64,000 nt of DNA from NCBI GenBank assembly GCA_017621205.1, contig JAGATQ010000016.1, forward strand, positions 86,902 through 150,901, read 5' to 3'. The notes below the pieces were generated by a model. The model was not told the DNA's origin. It was given only the letters and a program-made list of their open reading frames with translations, and searched no databases. Below, one piece after another: positions 35,590 through 45,161 of the stretch (within the stretch, counting starts at the first letter, position 1; each line of letters begins with the position of its first letter). Source of the DNA: Lachnospira sp. (GTDB lineage Bacteria; Bacillota; Clostridia; Lachnospirales; Lachnospiraceae). The translations under genes and the position numbers were made by a program.

Positions 35590-36363
35590 CTACAATACTG
35601 CGTAATCCAAAAACAATAAACGCATCTTTTCTTCACTATCAAAAAATTCACATCCATGATTTGTACCAGTGTAGCACAGCTGTCCCTTCTGATATGCCAG
35701 CAGCCTGTTCATTGGCACATTCTCCCAACACTCCCTACCCAATGGTTTTGTTGAAAACATTGTTATTCCCTCCTTATGGCATTGGAATAAACTATCCTTA
35801 TAATTTGTATGGACATAATAAAGCTCACCATCATCTAATATAAGATTTATTTTATTCTCCGAAGAGATTTCACAGAGAATCTCATCAACCAATTGAAACC
35901 GTTCCTCTTTTAACAGTGGAGCATTCTTCTTCTCCTGTGCTTTATTAATTTTACTAATTATATAACAAAGGATTCGCTCACTATCTGTCCTTCCATGCTG
36001 CACATGAATAAAGGAATCCAGTTTTTCACACTCAAAAATCGTCCCATTATGTGCTAACGTCCATACACGATTATAGTTATCCCGCTTGACAAAAGGATGA
36101 GTATCCTCATATTCCATACCCCCTCTTGTTGCAAGACGGATATGTGCAATCATTCTATCCGTCTCGATTGGAGTACGAAGACGCTGCTTTAAATAACTAC
36201 TTTTACAGGAATTTTCCGGCTGTTTTTCCAATGACACCGCATTTCCATAAAAAAATGCCATACCCCATCCATGCGGATGTTCTATCCCATGAGAAAAAAA
36301 CTCTCCAAGTAACACATTTAACATTTGCTTTTTTGATGCACTTATTCCAAATAATTCACACAT
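35590..36363 (-). CDS. Class II glutamine amidotransferase (YafJ/EgtC-like)
   Basis: The mature N-terminus would be Cys2 (MCELFGISAS), the nucleophile of class II amidotransferases. GWGMAFFYG, IAHIRLATRG and LAHNGTIFE are the usual glutamine-site motifs. No second synthase domain follows. The stand-alone type includes EgtC, which removes a gamma-glutamyl group in ergothioneine synthesis. The start at 36363 (AGGAAGGATA before it) overlaps the stop of the next gene as TAATG. Length 257 residues. Its place directly after two gamma-glutamyl-ligase-like genes suggests it acts on their product. Confidence 0.88.
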   Translation of the reverse strand: MCELFGISASKKQMLNVLLGEFFSHGIEHPHGWGMAFFYGNAVSLEKQPENSCKSSYLKQRLRTPIETDRMIAHIRLATRGGMEYEDTHPFVKRDNYNRVWTLAHNGTIFECEKLDSFIHVQHGRTDSERILCYIISKINKAQEKKNAPLLKEERFQLVDEILCEISSENKINLILDDGELYYVHTNYKDSLFQCHKEGITMFSTKPLGRECWENVPMNRLLAYQKGQLCYTGTNHGCEFFDSEEKMRLLFLDYAVL

Positions 36364-37676
36364 TATCCTTCCTGCCTTTCCCTTGCAAGCTCTAATACTT
36401 TTTTCACATATCCCGTCTGAAACCTTTGCCGAATCTGCCATGCGTAACGATTCTCTCTTTCAATAAATTTGTTATATTCAAATTCCAGAATGTCCTGCAC
36501 TGGCAGCCCTATTGTTTGATAAAAATGTTTCATCTCATCAATTATCTTGATTGCCGCTCTGGCAACAGAACAATTCTCACCATCGACAGTAGTAATTCTA
36601 ACCGTTTTCAAATCATAATGTGCCGCTTTCTTAAAATTCTGTACTGCCTGTATCTGGTCTTTCTGCATAAACGGACGCTCTTTTATACCCAGCAGCCAGA
36701 TCATCAAAAGCTGGGCAAATACAATATCCTTCTCCTCCACCCCAGCCTGCGTTAAAGGATTTAAGTCAAACATACGAAGCTCAATATGGTTTACACCATA
36801 TTGGCACAAGGTTTCAAGACGATTCTCTCCCTTGGGCTTTAAACGAATAGGGTAGTATAGCTCGGAAGGTTCCTTGAGGAGCCCATTATCCACATATTTT
36901 TGTATACTTTTCACATATTCGGTTATATTGTCATAATTAAAAATAGGAGCAAACTCATTCCAATATCCCATTTCGCTACATCTTACAGATGCCATACCGG
37001 TAAAAATATCTTTTCCATAAACACCCTTTTCCACAAAAGAGCTGTCTATAATCGGACTGGCAGCAGTAACCGCAACTAATATCCAGCCATACGCCGCTAG
37101 CCGTTTCGCCAATGTAAGATACACCTTATTTTTATATTCCTGATAATCCCCCGGCTCCTGCTGTGATACAAAAGCATTGGAATGCCCTTGCCGTTTTCTC
37201 TCTTCTTTATATCCCGCTTTAATAAGCTCATCCGAAAAAGAGAAATTAACATGGATTCCGGAAAACGTCATCTTATACCTTCCATATTTTTCGGAAAGAT
37301 AATCTCTATAAGCAGTTTTGGACGCAGAATTTCCTTCAAAAACTGCAACTGGGATATCCTGTTCCTTTATAATGAACGGTGGATTGGAAAAGGGCCACAG
37401 ATATTCCTTTTGTGGAAGTGCCTGTAATTTCGTGTAAATACGCTGGTTATGATATTTAAGTTCTTCTACTGCTGCCTTTGCGCTGCTATGTACGGATGTA
37501 TTGATTTCTGTTTGATTTTCACAAAAATCCTTAACGATATTTTCATCCTCCGGAAAGGGGTGAAGTGTATGGGAAAACATTCCATTTTCAAGAACACGCA
37601 AGCCTTCCTTTTCCAGTCCAAAATATCCATCTAATATATGTTCTTTTATATAGTCATTTTCGATATCTAAAATCAT
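36363..37676 (-). CDS. Glutamate-cysteine ligase family protein (GshA-like)
   Basis: The 437-residue protein resembles the ligase domain of GshA and of fused GshF: GYFGLEKEGLRVLENG near the start holds the first catalytic Glu, then HPFPEDENIVKDFCENQTEI, FSGIHVNFSF (metal His) and GVNHIELRMFDLNPL. No ATP-grasp glutathione synthetase domain follows, so it would make gamma-glutamylcysteine rather than glutathione, if cysteine is the acceptor. Its start overlaps the previous stop by four bases (ATGA), and GGAAGG precedes it. Confidence 0.88.
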   Translation of the reverse strand: MILDIENDYIKEHILDGYFGLEKEGLRVLENGMFSHTLHPFPEDENIVKDFCENQTEINTSVHSSAKAAVEELKYHNQRIYTKLQALPQKEYLWPFSNPPFIIKEQDIPVAVFEGNSASKTAYRDYLSEKYGRYKMTFSGIHVNFSFSDELIKAGYKEERKRQGHSNAFVSQQEPGDYQEYKNKVYLTLAKRLAAYGWILVAVTAASPIIDSSFVEKGVYGKDIFTGMASVRCSEMGYWNEFAPIFNYDNITEYVKSIQKYVDNGLLKEPSELYYPIRLKPKGENRLETLCQYGVNHIELRMFDLNPLTQAGVEEKDIVFAQLLMIWLLGIKERPFMQKDQIQAVQNFKKAAHYDLKTVRITTVDGENCSVARAAIKIIDEMKHFYQTIGLPVQDILEFEYNKFIERENRYAWQIRQRFQTGYVKKVLELARERQEG

Positions 37677-39052
37677 AGCCTTCCATACTCCTTAATGTAA
37701 TCATCCACACTTCTGCCCTGTTCTAACCCATTTAGCATCTGTCTTGCCGGACTAAGAAGCTGCTCTGCTCTCATATAAAGCGGCTCTAAGAAAGCTTCCT
37801 CACCAAGTCCCCGCCTTTTCAATCCATTTTTCGCAACATCCAAAACACTTATAATAAACGAAGAAACCGCTCCCCAATCAAATATATCCGGAAGCTCCTT
37901 TTTAACAAACATTCTGCGAAGCTCAGAGGCATTATAACCCTTATGATAAATCACATGGTCCTCGTCGAGCAAAATCGTTAAGGAAGATAAATTCTCCATT
38001 AAGCCGGCATGAAAGGCCCCTGTTGCCATTATTTCTCCAACCGGCTGCTCACAAACACTGCGAAACTCTACAGTCCCCCGAAAGGTCAAATCCTCAAACT
38101 TGAAGGAACGAAGATATTGCAAATCTTTAATTTCAGGATGTATCTTTATGTGCTGATATCGTTCTCCATCAAAATATTCCCCCATTATCTCCTTAGATTT
38201 AAAATATTGTTTTAACGGCACCGGAGCAAAATTAACATATTTTCCATTCCGCTCCACACAATAAAGGCTCATGCTCTGGATATACAAAAGAATTTCATCA
38301 ATAGAATCAAATTCAAGCCCATACATATCTACATTGTGCCGGTTTAACCCATGAAGACTATTTCTCCAAAAAACATCCCTGCTACATAGAATATCCTGTT
38401 TCTCTCCCCATATTGAATTAGAAAAAATCAATGCCTTTAATGGCTCCAGCTTGGTAAACGTATTTAGGGTTTCCACCAGCTTTTCTTCCTCTACATCCAT
38501 CTGTATCTGACTTGCACAGGAAAATAAGCCAAAATTCGGATGATGGTGAAACCTCATCTGTCTATCATAGTTCGGATAAGAGCAAAGATGATGCAACAGC
38601 ATACGATACCGTTCACTCACCACAGGAACATTTCTATTGATAGCATGATGTGGATTGATTCCCATTCCCGTCAATACATGATTGTGCTGTGCAAACAGCC
38701 TCTGTACAAAAGAATAATATGTCACAAAACGTCCATACAGTACATTCATATCTTCTTCCGTTCCAAAGGAAAACTCCAGCGTATTATAGCTACAGTCAAA
38801 GGATATACTGTCTCCTGTTTTGCTGTCCACAGCCGTATAGATATCGCCATTATCATCTCTATATATTTCATCAAATAAAAATTCATGAACAAATGCGTCT
38901 GTCACCTTATGTACTATTTTAAAATCAACTGGCATTTTCTCCTTATTCACAATAGGCAGTTCCAATTCCAACCCCAGCAGTTTTGTACTCTTACGTTTTG
39001 TGGGTATAATATAGCGTTTGTAAACCGCCTCTTCAATTACTTCATCTTTCAT
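37673..39052 (-). CDS. Second gamma-glutamylcysteine-ligase-like protein (GCS2-type)
   Basis: The 459-residue protein shows LLGLELELPIVNKEKMPVDF near the N-terminus, FDCSYNTLEFSFGTEEDMN, and later TFRGTVEFRSVCEQPVG. These fit the carboxylate-amine ligase (GCS2/EgtA) group, where such Glu residues bind metal and ATP. It is not the same subfamily as the next gene. Two ligases in one operon are unusual. One may use a different acceptor, or the two may form a heteromer. GAGAGG precedes the ATG. It opens the three-gene set with the amidotransferase. Confidence 0.8.
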   Translation of the reverse strand: MKDEVIEEAVYKRYIIPTKRKSTKLLGLELELPIVNKEKMPVDFKIVHKVTDAFVHEFLFDEIYRDDNGDIYTAVDSKTGDSISFDCSYNTLEFSFGTEEDMNVLYGRFVTYYSFVQRLFAQHNHVLTGMGINPHHAINRNVPVVSERYRMLLHHLCSYPNYDRQMRFHHHPNFGLFSCASQIQMDVEEEKLVETLNTFTKLEPLKALIFSNSIWGEKQDILCSRDVFWRNSLHGLNRHNVDMYGLEFDSIDEILLYIQSMSLYCVERNGKYVNFAPVPLKQYFKSKEIMGEYFDGERYQHIKIHPEIKDLQYLRSFKFEDLTFRGTVEFRSVCEQPVGEIMATGAFHAGLMENLSSLTILLDEDHVIYHKGYNASELRRMFVKKELPDIFDWGAVSSFIISVLDVAKNGLKRRGLGEEAFLEPLYMRAEQLLSPARQMLNGLEQGRSVDDYIKEYGRL

Positions 39053-39172
39053 TGCCGTACCTCTCCACCTGTTTTAAACATATATTTCATCACACAATCT
39101 AATCATCCCTATAGGAATAGTAGGAATAATTGGATTATAGAACTTGAAGAAATTTTTGTCAATAGGCAAATA

Positions 39173-39210
39173 GTAACTGTTTCAATTTATACAGAAACTG
39201 AAACAGTTAC
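39173..39210 (-). terminator. Hairpin spanning the stop of the coiled-coil gene
   Basis: GTAACTGTTTC pairs with GAAACAGTTAC. The stop codon lies in the loop, so the 3' arm is noncoding and the 5' arm codes for the last residues. The T tract after it is weak. Confidence 0.55.
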
Positions 39211-39663
39211 ACCCGACTCTTCCTGATTCACTACTCCTGTTTTGGAATATATAACAGGTTCTGCAGCCTCTGCCTTGCTTTCAGAAGAGCTGGTACTATC
39301 AAGCTCTGTATCAGCCTTCAACAGTGCCATCCCTTCCTCACTCACCTCGACAGTATCTGCGTCTTTTCTTTCTATTTTCTCTTCCTCCAATAATTCCCGT
39401 TCTTCTCTTCGCTTTTCTATACGCTTTTCAAGCTCCAGCTTCTCCTTCTCTCTTGCTTCCCTTGCATCCTCCTCTAATCCCTTATCCGCCTCTGCACTAT
39501 ATTCCTCTGCCCTTGCCGTACAGTCATTAACGTATCCCATCGCCCGCTCCATTGTCGCTGTATCGCCCTTGTGCCTTGCCTCCTTAAAAACCTTAAATGG
39601 GGTATCTATCTGATTCACATTCATCTTTGCCCCTATAAGACCTTCCATTAATTTCGTATTCAT
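39187..39663 (-). CDS. Small acidic coiled-coil protein of unknown function
   Basis: The 158-residue protein has a charged helical centre (EDAREAREKEKLELEKRIEKRR) flanked by a short conserved-looking N-terminus (GAKMNVNQIDTPFKVFKEAR) and a serine-rich C-terminus. It has no signal or membrane segment. I do not know its function; it looks like the small internal proteins seen near the start of operons in Lachnospiraceae. GAGGAGG precedes the ATG. Its last codons form part of a terminator-like hairpin. Confidence 0.72.
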   Translation of the reverse strand: MNTKLMEGLIGAKMNVNQIDTPFKVFKEARHKGDTATMERAMGYVNDCTARAEEYSAEADKGLEEDAREAREKEKLELEKRIEKRREERELLEEEKIERKDADTVEVSEEGMALLKADTELDSTSSSESKAEAAEPVIYSKTGVVNQEESGVTVSVSV

Positions 39664-39736
39664 AATAAAACCTCCTCGTTAATAATTGTATATAATAGGT
39701 TTCGTCAGAAGAATTTCCAGACATAAGCATCCTGTT

Positions 39737-41128
39737 TCAAATAGCCTGTCTGCTGTCATGTACGGCGTCTGCCAGCGGTATCAGTATGGAAATGCTAAAT
39801 ATATTCTTTTCCACTTCCATATTTATTGCTCCATTATATTTTTGTACCACATCATTTACATTCAACAGTCCGGTACCCCAGTGTTGTATCTTCTGATAAG
39901 CAGTCCCAGCTTGATTTTTATCCTTGATATGTATACTATTCTTTACCTCCAGCAGAAAACATTTTTTAACTGTCTTCCCCTGAATATCAATAAACCGCTG
40001 TAAACCTTGGTTAGCCATACTACCCTCCATGGCTTCACAAGCATTCACCGCATTATCCAATATGTTACCAAATAAAACACATAAATCAAATTCCTCCATA
40101 CCACACAGCTTCGGAATTTGCACGTCACATTGCCATAAAATTCCTTGTTTCTCTGCCTTTTCCCTCTTTTGATACAAAAGTGCATCGACTACCCTGCTGC
40201 CGGTAAGCTCCTCCCCTGTTCCAAGATTGGCACTATCCCTCATCTTATTAAGATAGTCATTCATTTTTTCCCATTCTTTATCTTCCAGCAAACCCGATAA
40301 AGCAATAATGTGGTTTTTCATATCATGCCGTAACCGCTCTGAGCGGCTATACTGCTGCTCCAGCATTTTGTAAGTCAAAACCTGTGAATGATACTGTGCA
40401 GCCTTTTTCTGTTCCAAATCAATCCTATTCATTCCAAATACATAAAATCCTGCCGCAAACATAGATAAGGCTGTTAATGCAATTATTTCCGCATGGCTGA
40501 AAAGCTGGTCATAAAACAGTCCCATATTACCGCCGCTTCTAACCATAATCCCATTACTTGAACCCCAGTTCGCCACATCAATCATGGCAGTAAATGCAAA
40601 TAACAAAACCACTAATGTAACATACCATCTTCTTGTTTTGTCATAAAACACAGAGCATAATGCCTTTGTCAGCCAGCATATTATAGTAATCTCTATTATC
40701 AATACAATATTATTAATCACACTGTATTCCCATCCAGCAATAATGGGTTCTAACATACGGTTTACCGTATGTTGCCAGATCAAAGCTACGCATGAGAAGA
40801 ATGATGTAAAAAAATTTCCTGCTAGCGTTGTTACCGTAAGCAAAATAGCAGCAACACTTATTTTTTTCCCTACATCCCCATGAAACAGTAATACTACCAA
40901 TCCAACAAAAAATATATGATGCAGCATAGCAAGCACCATATATGAAACAGTATACTGTTCATTCATAGTACCTAGCACCCAGCCGCTAAAAAACAAGGCA
41001 GTAAAAATCAGTTCTCTTCCCTTTGAAATCTTCAGATATCTTTTACAAAATCTCATATTTGCCCATATATACCCACAAAAACATAGTACCGATACCAGTA
41101 TATAAATGAAATCTGTAAGCTGCATCAT
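39737..41128 (-). CDS. AgrC-like GHKL sensor histidine kinase
   Basis: About six membrane helices (residues 5-230) precede a cytoplasmic kinase part with RLRHDMKNHIIALSGLL (phospho-His region of the AgrC type) and a GHKL ATPase with FGNILDNAVNACEAM and a closing GTGLLNVNDVVQKY. Start at 41128 (ATGATG, GGGGGA before it) overlaps the regulator stop as ATGA. Product 463 residues. In agr-like systems it senses a cyclic peptide, but no agrB or agrD was found nearby. Confidence 0.9.
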   Translation of the reverse strand: MMQLTDFIYILVSVLCFCGYIWANMRFCKRYLKISKGRELIFTALFFSGWVLGTMNEQYTVSYMVLAMLHHIFFVGLVVLLFHGDVGKKISVAAILLTVTTLAGNFFTSFFSCVALIWQHTVNRMLEPIIAGWEYSVINNIVLIIEITIICWLTKALCSVFYDKTRRWYVTLVVLLFAFTAMIDVANWGSSNGIMVRSGGNMGLFYDQLFSHAEIIALTALSMFAAGFYVFGMNRIDLEQKKAAQYHSQVLTYKMLEQQYSRSERLRHDMKNHIIALSGLLEDKEWEKMNDYLNKMRDSANLGTGEELTGSRVVDALLYQKREKAEKQGILWQCDVQIPKLCGMEEFDLCVLFGNILDNAVNACEAMEGSMANQGLQRFIDIQGKTVKKCFLLEVKNSIHIKDKNQAGTAYQKIQHWGTGLLNVNDVVQKYNGAINMEVEKNIFSISILIPLADAVHDSRQAI

Positions 41129-41841
41129 ACAATTCCCCCATTTTTTCTCATATACTCTAGTATCTCCCTGCAAAATTCTTCATATCTTCTTTTGGCAATG
41201 GGAAGCTTCTGCCCATTATCCAGCGTAAGTTCCTGCCTGTTATATACCGTAACATATTTCATATTTATAAGGTAGCCTTTGTGGCATCGGAAAAAGCCCT
41301 TGTTCCTTAATGTATCTTCTAAATGACTAATCCGCTCATAAAAGGTAAACACATCCTTTGTCCCATAAACTTCCATCATCCGCCCCTTGATTTCAAAATA
41401 ATAAACGTCATCTAAGAACAGTTTTCTTTTCTGACGTTCCTTACTGACAATCATATATTCCTGTGAGTGATATTCTATCTTGGGAATAGCCCTCTGTAAT
41501 ACTTTCTTTAGCTTATTCTCATCAACAGGCTTTAATAAATAGGAAAACGCCTCTACATCGTAAGCGTCTAGTATATATTCCCTGCTGGAAGATATAAAAA
41601 CAAGCAGCTTGTCAAATGCCTTTTCACGAAGAAGCTGTGCTGTCCTCATCCCATCAATCCTACACATAATAATATCGAGGAATATAATATCAAATTGCTC
41701 TGCCGCATTAAGCAATTCCTGTCCACTGCTAAACTGCCGTACCGTGCAGGCAACATTCAGCTCTTCTAATATTTTATTTATCTGCCTTGCTATGTTACAG
41801 CACTCTATCAGCTCATCATCACATACTGCGATTGACAACAT
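41125..41841 (-). CDS. LytTR-family response regulator (AgrA-like)
   Basis: The receiver has SIAVCDDEL and FDIIFLDIIMCRIDGM with the phospho-Asp, and LLKPVDENK. The C-terminal LytTR DNA-binding domain has FEIKGRMMEVYG, SHLEDTLRNKGFFRCHKGYLINM and LPIAKRRYEEF. Start ATG at 41841 has AGGTGG five bases upstream. Product 238 residues. Just upstream (41860-41906) a small hairpin, TGCATTCGCA, is seen but no peptide gene was recognised. Confidence 0.9.
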   Translation of the reverse strand: MLSIAVCDDELIECCNIARQINKILEELNVACTVRQFSSGQELLNAAEQFDIIFLDIIMCRIDGMRTAQLLREKAFDKLLVFISSSREYILDAYDVEAFSYLLKPVDENKLKKVLQRAIPKIEYHSQEYMIVSKERQKRKLFLDDVYYFEIKGRMMEVYGTKDVFTFYERISHLEDTLRNKGFFRCHKGYLINMKYVTVYNRQELTLDNGQKLPIAKRRYEEFCREILEYMRKNGGIV

Positions 41842-42106
41842 AATAACCACCTGCCTTTGATGTTCCTCCTAGCGTTTGGAGGTTCGTGCATTCGCACGGT
41901 TATCTGATATATCGGCAAATTATAGGATTCTTACCTATTTCATGCTATAAACGGCTTGTTTCATGTCATAACTGCATTTTATCTCATTAATTCTATAGAC
42001 ATTTTTCATTGACAATAAGAAAATAACAGCTAATTCTATAAAGCAAGTTCCATATCCTCCTCTTAATACTTCATAAGCATTGTAAGAAATGATATCTGCT
42101 TATTTT

Positions 42107-43276
42107 TTAATGTTCTTCCAGCCAGCGGACTGCACAGTGTGCCAAACAGGCAGAACCAATTGGACAGACATCCTCGTTGAACCGCACCTTCGGATTGTGG
42201 GCAGGGACATCCCCTCGTTCATCCATATACCCCGCTGAAAGATACATGAATACGCTAGGTACCTTCTCTGCAATAGTTGCAAAATCCTCAGAAGCACTGG
42301 CTGTCGTATCAGGAACCGGAGTCAGTCCGGGAATTGCTAGTTCTTCCATATACCCCACTATCTCATCAGTCATGGCAGAATCACAGATTAGCGGCGGCAC
42401 CTCAGAAACCATCTCAATTACCGCTGTTCCACCATATACCTGTGCAGTCTTTTGGGCAATCTCCTTCAGCCGACGCACCAGTTTCTCACGACTGGCACTG
42501 TCATTGGTACGCAAAGTCCCCTGAAGGACAGCGGTATCAGGAATTATATTAGGTGCCGAGCCAGCAGAAAAATTACCGATGGTCAACACACAGGCTTTAC
42601 TGGGATCTGCCTCCCGGGCAATCAGTGCCTCCATGGCAAGGTAAATATGGACACCAATATTAATTGGATCAACGGAATCGTGCGGATATGCACCATGGGC
42701 ACCCCGACCATGAATCGTAATCCGAAAACCATCTACAGAGTACATCATGGTTCCGCCACTGTTATACATGAACAAGCCCACTGGCATTCTGCCGGGACCG
42801 ACATGATAAGCCAGCGCCGCATCCACACCCTCTAACACTCCATTTGTCATCATATCCTTTGCACCCTCAAAGGTTTCTTCCGCAGGCTGGAACATAAAGC
42901 GAACCCTGCCAGACAGCTTATCTTCATTTTCTTTTAGTATCTTTGCTGCTGTCAGTAGCATGGCCGCATGGAAATCATGTCCGCAAGTATGAGCCTCCGT
43001 GCCGGTTGGACAGGAAAAACTTTCACCACTTTCCTCCGGCATAGGAAGTGCATCCATATCCGCCCGAATCAGGATGGTCCTGCCTCCTTCCCGGCCTAAC
43101 TCCGCAGTTACCCCATGCCCGCAGGGATGCGGTTCCAAACCAGAGTCTTTCAACTGCTCCATAACATAGGCTTGTCCCTTAGGCATCTTCAGCCCCACCT
43201 CCGCATTGGTGTGCAGCCAGCGACGGTGTGTGACTGTCTCCTCACTCAATTCCAATGCTCTTTTATAAAAATCCAT
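42107..43276 (-). CDS. M20 family amidohydrolase
   Basis: The 389-residue enzyme resembles hippurate/IAA-amino-acid hydrolases: GTEAHTCGHDFHAAMLL holds metal His and Asp, FMFQPAEETFEGAKDM has the catalytic Glu pair, and ARPI-type lid residues are in GRGAHGAYPHDSVDPI. It hydrolyses N-acyl or N-carbamoyl amino acids. Start at 43276 has GGAGGT seven bases upstream. A broken relative is at 50305-50825. Confidence 0.93.
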   Translation of the reverse strand: MDFYKRALELSEETVTHRRWLHTNAEVGLKMPKGQAYVMEQLKDSGLEPHPCGHGVTAELGREGGRTILIRADMDALPMPEESGESFSCPTGTEAHTCGHDFHAAMLLTAAKILKENEDKLSGRVRFMFQPAEETFEGAKDMMTNGVLEGVDAALAYHVGPGRMPVGLFMYNSGGTMMYSVDGFRITIHGRGAHGAYPHDSVDPINIGVHIYLAMEALIAREADPSKACVLTIGNFSAGSAPNIIPDTAVLQGTLRTNDSASREKLVRRLKEIAQKTAQVYGGTAVIEMVSEVPPLICDSAMTDEIVGYMEELAIPGLTPVPDTTASASEDFATIAEKVPSVFMYLSAGYMDERGDVPAHNPKVRFNEDVCPIGSACLAHCAVRWLEEH

Positions 43277-43365
43277 AATCATACCTCCATCGTTCGTTAA
43301 AAAAGATTAAGAAACATCCTAATTTCTTATTGTTCTACAATCTCCTATTATTCTATATCACACAA

Positions 43366-44208
43366 TCAAAAATATTCAAATTCAAAGGATGCCCTATCTG
43401 TTTCAAAAGCAAACAGAGTACAGCCCTCTTTGCAAAATCGATAGAACGCCCGACAGGATGCACTTTCGTGAATTGTCCTTACCATGTCTCCTTTCTCTGG
43501 AGCCTTAAGAGGTTGTTTGGATGCTTCCAGCAACCGGACATCCAATTCCAGATTGCCTTGTATAACCCGGACCATTTTGTTTTGAATTCTAACAACTCTG
43601 GCTCCCAGATAAGTAGCTATTCTGTATTCTTTTCCCCGCCATAATATTGCACCTATAATGCCAGTAAAATGAAATCCTGCCATGGGAATATCCGCCACGG
43701 ACAGCATTAACGACCCACCCGAAAAACAACACTGCGTCCATATATACTCTTTAGGAAATGACCGGCCTCTGTCCCCTTCCCAATATCCCCATGCATCCTG
43801 AAAAGAATATTTTTGTCCATTGATACACACATTTCCCCTAACCGAATGACGCATACTCCACACGCTATGACGGCATTCCATAAATGGCACTAAGGCAAAC
43901 GGTCCCATAATATCATATTTTAATGGGAAAAGCGGTCCAAAATCCAGTTTTCCCTTAATGGTTAGCTGTGGGGTGCGTATTGCCAGATGAATACCTTTTT
44001 CACCAAATCGGTTTTCTCCAATAAAAATATCCCTTCTTGTTCGTCGAAATGAATCTGCAGTGAACGTAACTGTCCATGCATCATTATCCGTAATAACCTG
44101 AATAGAACAGGTACGTTTGTTCCTTGTGTTGTGAACGGCAGGTATTACTGCTAAAGTCTGTATATCAGATTGACATTTCAGATACCAGCCATAAAAAGAA
44201 TGATACAT
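43366..44208 (-). CDS. Tocopherol cyclase-like protein
   Basis: The 280 residues match the bacterial tocopherol-cyclase-like group: an N-terminal MYHSFYGWYLKCQ, then the tryptophan-rich SFQDAWGYWEGDRGRSFPKEYIWTQC, which is the best-conserved motif of the fold. No vitamin E pathway is expected in this organism, so the role is probably another lipid-like or hydrophobic ligand. No signal peptide. GGAGA precedes the ATG. Function unknown. Confidence 0.78.
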   Translation of the reverse strand: MYHSFYGWYLKCQSDIQTLAVIPAVHNTRNKRTCSIQVITDNDAWTVTFTADSFRRTRRDIFIGENRFGEKGIHLAIRTPQLTIKGKLDFGPLFPLKYDIMGPFALVPFMECRHSVWSMRHSVRGNVCINGQKYSFQDAWGYWEGDRGRSFPKEYIWTQCCFSGGSLMLSVADIPMAGFHFTGIIGAILWRGKEYRIATYLGARVVRIQNKMVRVIQGNLELDVRLLEASKQPLKAPEKGDMVRTIHESASCRAFYRFCKEGCTLFAFETDRASFEFEYF

Positions 44209-44260
44209 ACGCTTATCTCCATGAAAAAATAATATTTATTTTTTCACAGATAGGTCTGAT

Positions 44261-45160
44261 TTATACACTATTGTCACTCCCTTTCCCATTATATTCAGAA
44301 AGGAAAAGCCCCACAACTGCCAGAATTGTCCCCATAACGGAAACACTCATTACCGTCTCCTTCAGTATTAACACGGAAGTCACCACTGTTATGACGGGAA
44401 CCATGTAAATATAAATGCTAGTCTTAACCGCCCCAAGTACCTTTACTGCAAGATTCCATGTAACGAAACAGAGTGCAGATGCCCCCAGACCAAGATACAG
44501 GATATTGAGCAGATGCACCATATCACCAAACCGTTCCAAATCGATTTCAAAGTCAAAAAGAAACAATGCAGGAATCATAAAGAGGATGCCGTAAAAAAAT
44601 GTCCTCCGTGTGGTAAGGATGACCGGATAGCCAAAGCTACTGATTTTCCTCGTCAGTATGGAATAGCACGCCCATACAAAAGCCGCAAGGACTGCCAGTA
44701 TGTCACCTACAGGGTTCATTTCCATTCTGGAACCGTTAAAGCTGATCAGTGCAACACCAATCATTGCCACTACAAAACCGATGAAGAAATTTGCCCGCAG
44801 CTTCCCTTCCGACTTTAGGAATAAGCGTGACAGTATCGCCGTAAAAAATGGTGCAACCGATATGATAACCCCCACATTGGAAGCCATTGTATATGTAAGG
44901 GCGACATTCTCTAGCAGGTAGTACAAACATATCCCACACAGCCCCGCCAGCACAAAAGTCATTTCCTGTTTACGACCCACTCTTTTTATACGGTGTGGGC
45001 AGACTAAAAGCAATGCTATAAAGCCCATGACAAAACGGAAGTACAATATCTCCACCGGCTTAAAATCCGTAAGAAGGACTTTGGTAGATATGAATGTTGT
45101 CCCCCATATGATAATCGTAAACAACGCTGCCATATGACCTGCTGATTTGCTATTCTCCAT
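44261..45160 (-). CDS. EamA/DMT-family transporter
   Basis: Ten membrane helices in two EamA repeats. The first begins AALFTIIIWGTTFISTKVLL and includes ILYFRFVMGFIALLLV; the second ends ASALCFVTWNLAVKVLGA. I place the start at 45160, one base after the AraC stop, giving 299 residues. The longer open frame upstream is AraC code read in another frame. Tight coupling suggests the AraC protein controls it. Likely an exporter or importer of metabolites. Confidence 0.9.
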   Translation of the reverse strand: MENSKSAGHMAALFTIIIWGTTFISTKVLLTDFKPVEILYFRFVMGFIALLLVCPHRIKRVGRKQEMTFVLAGLCGICLYYLLENVALTYTMASNVGVIISVAPFFTAILSRLFLKSEGKLRANFFIGFVVAMIGVALISFNGSRMEMNPVGDILAVLAAFVWACYSILTRKISSFGYPVILTTRRTFFYGILFMIPALFLFDFEIDLERFGDMVHLLNILYLGLGASALCFVTWNLAVKVLGAVKTSIYIYMVPVITVVTSVLILKETVMSVSVMGTILAVVGLFLSEYNGKGSDNSV

Positions 45161-45161
45161 G

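Noticed and set aside
41842..42106. Possible agrD-like peptide upstream of the AgrA-like gene
   Set aside because: Short readings such as MKNVYRINEIKC have no ribosome site and lack the Cys/Thr and tail pattern of AgrD.
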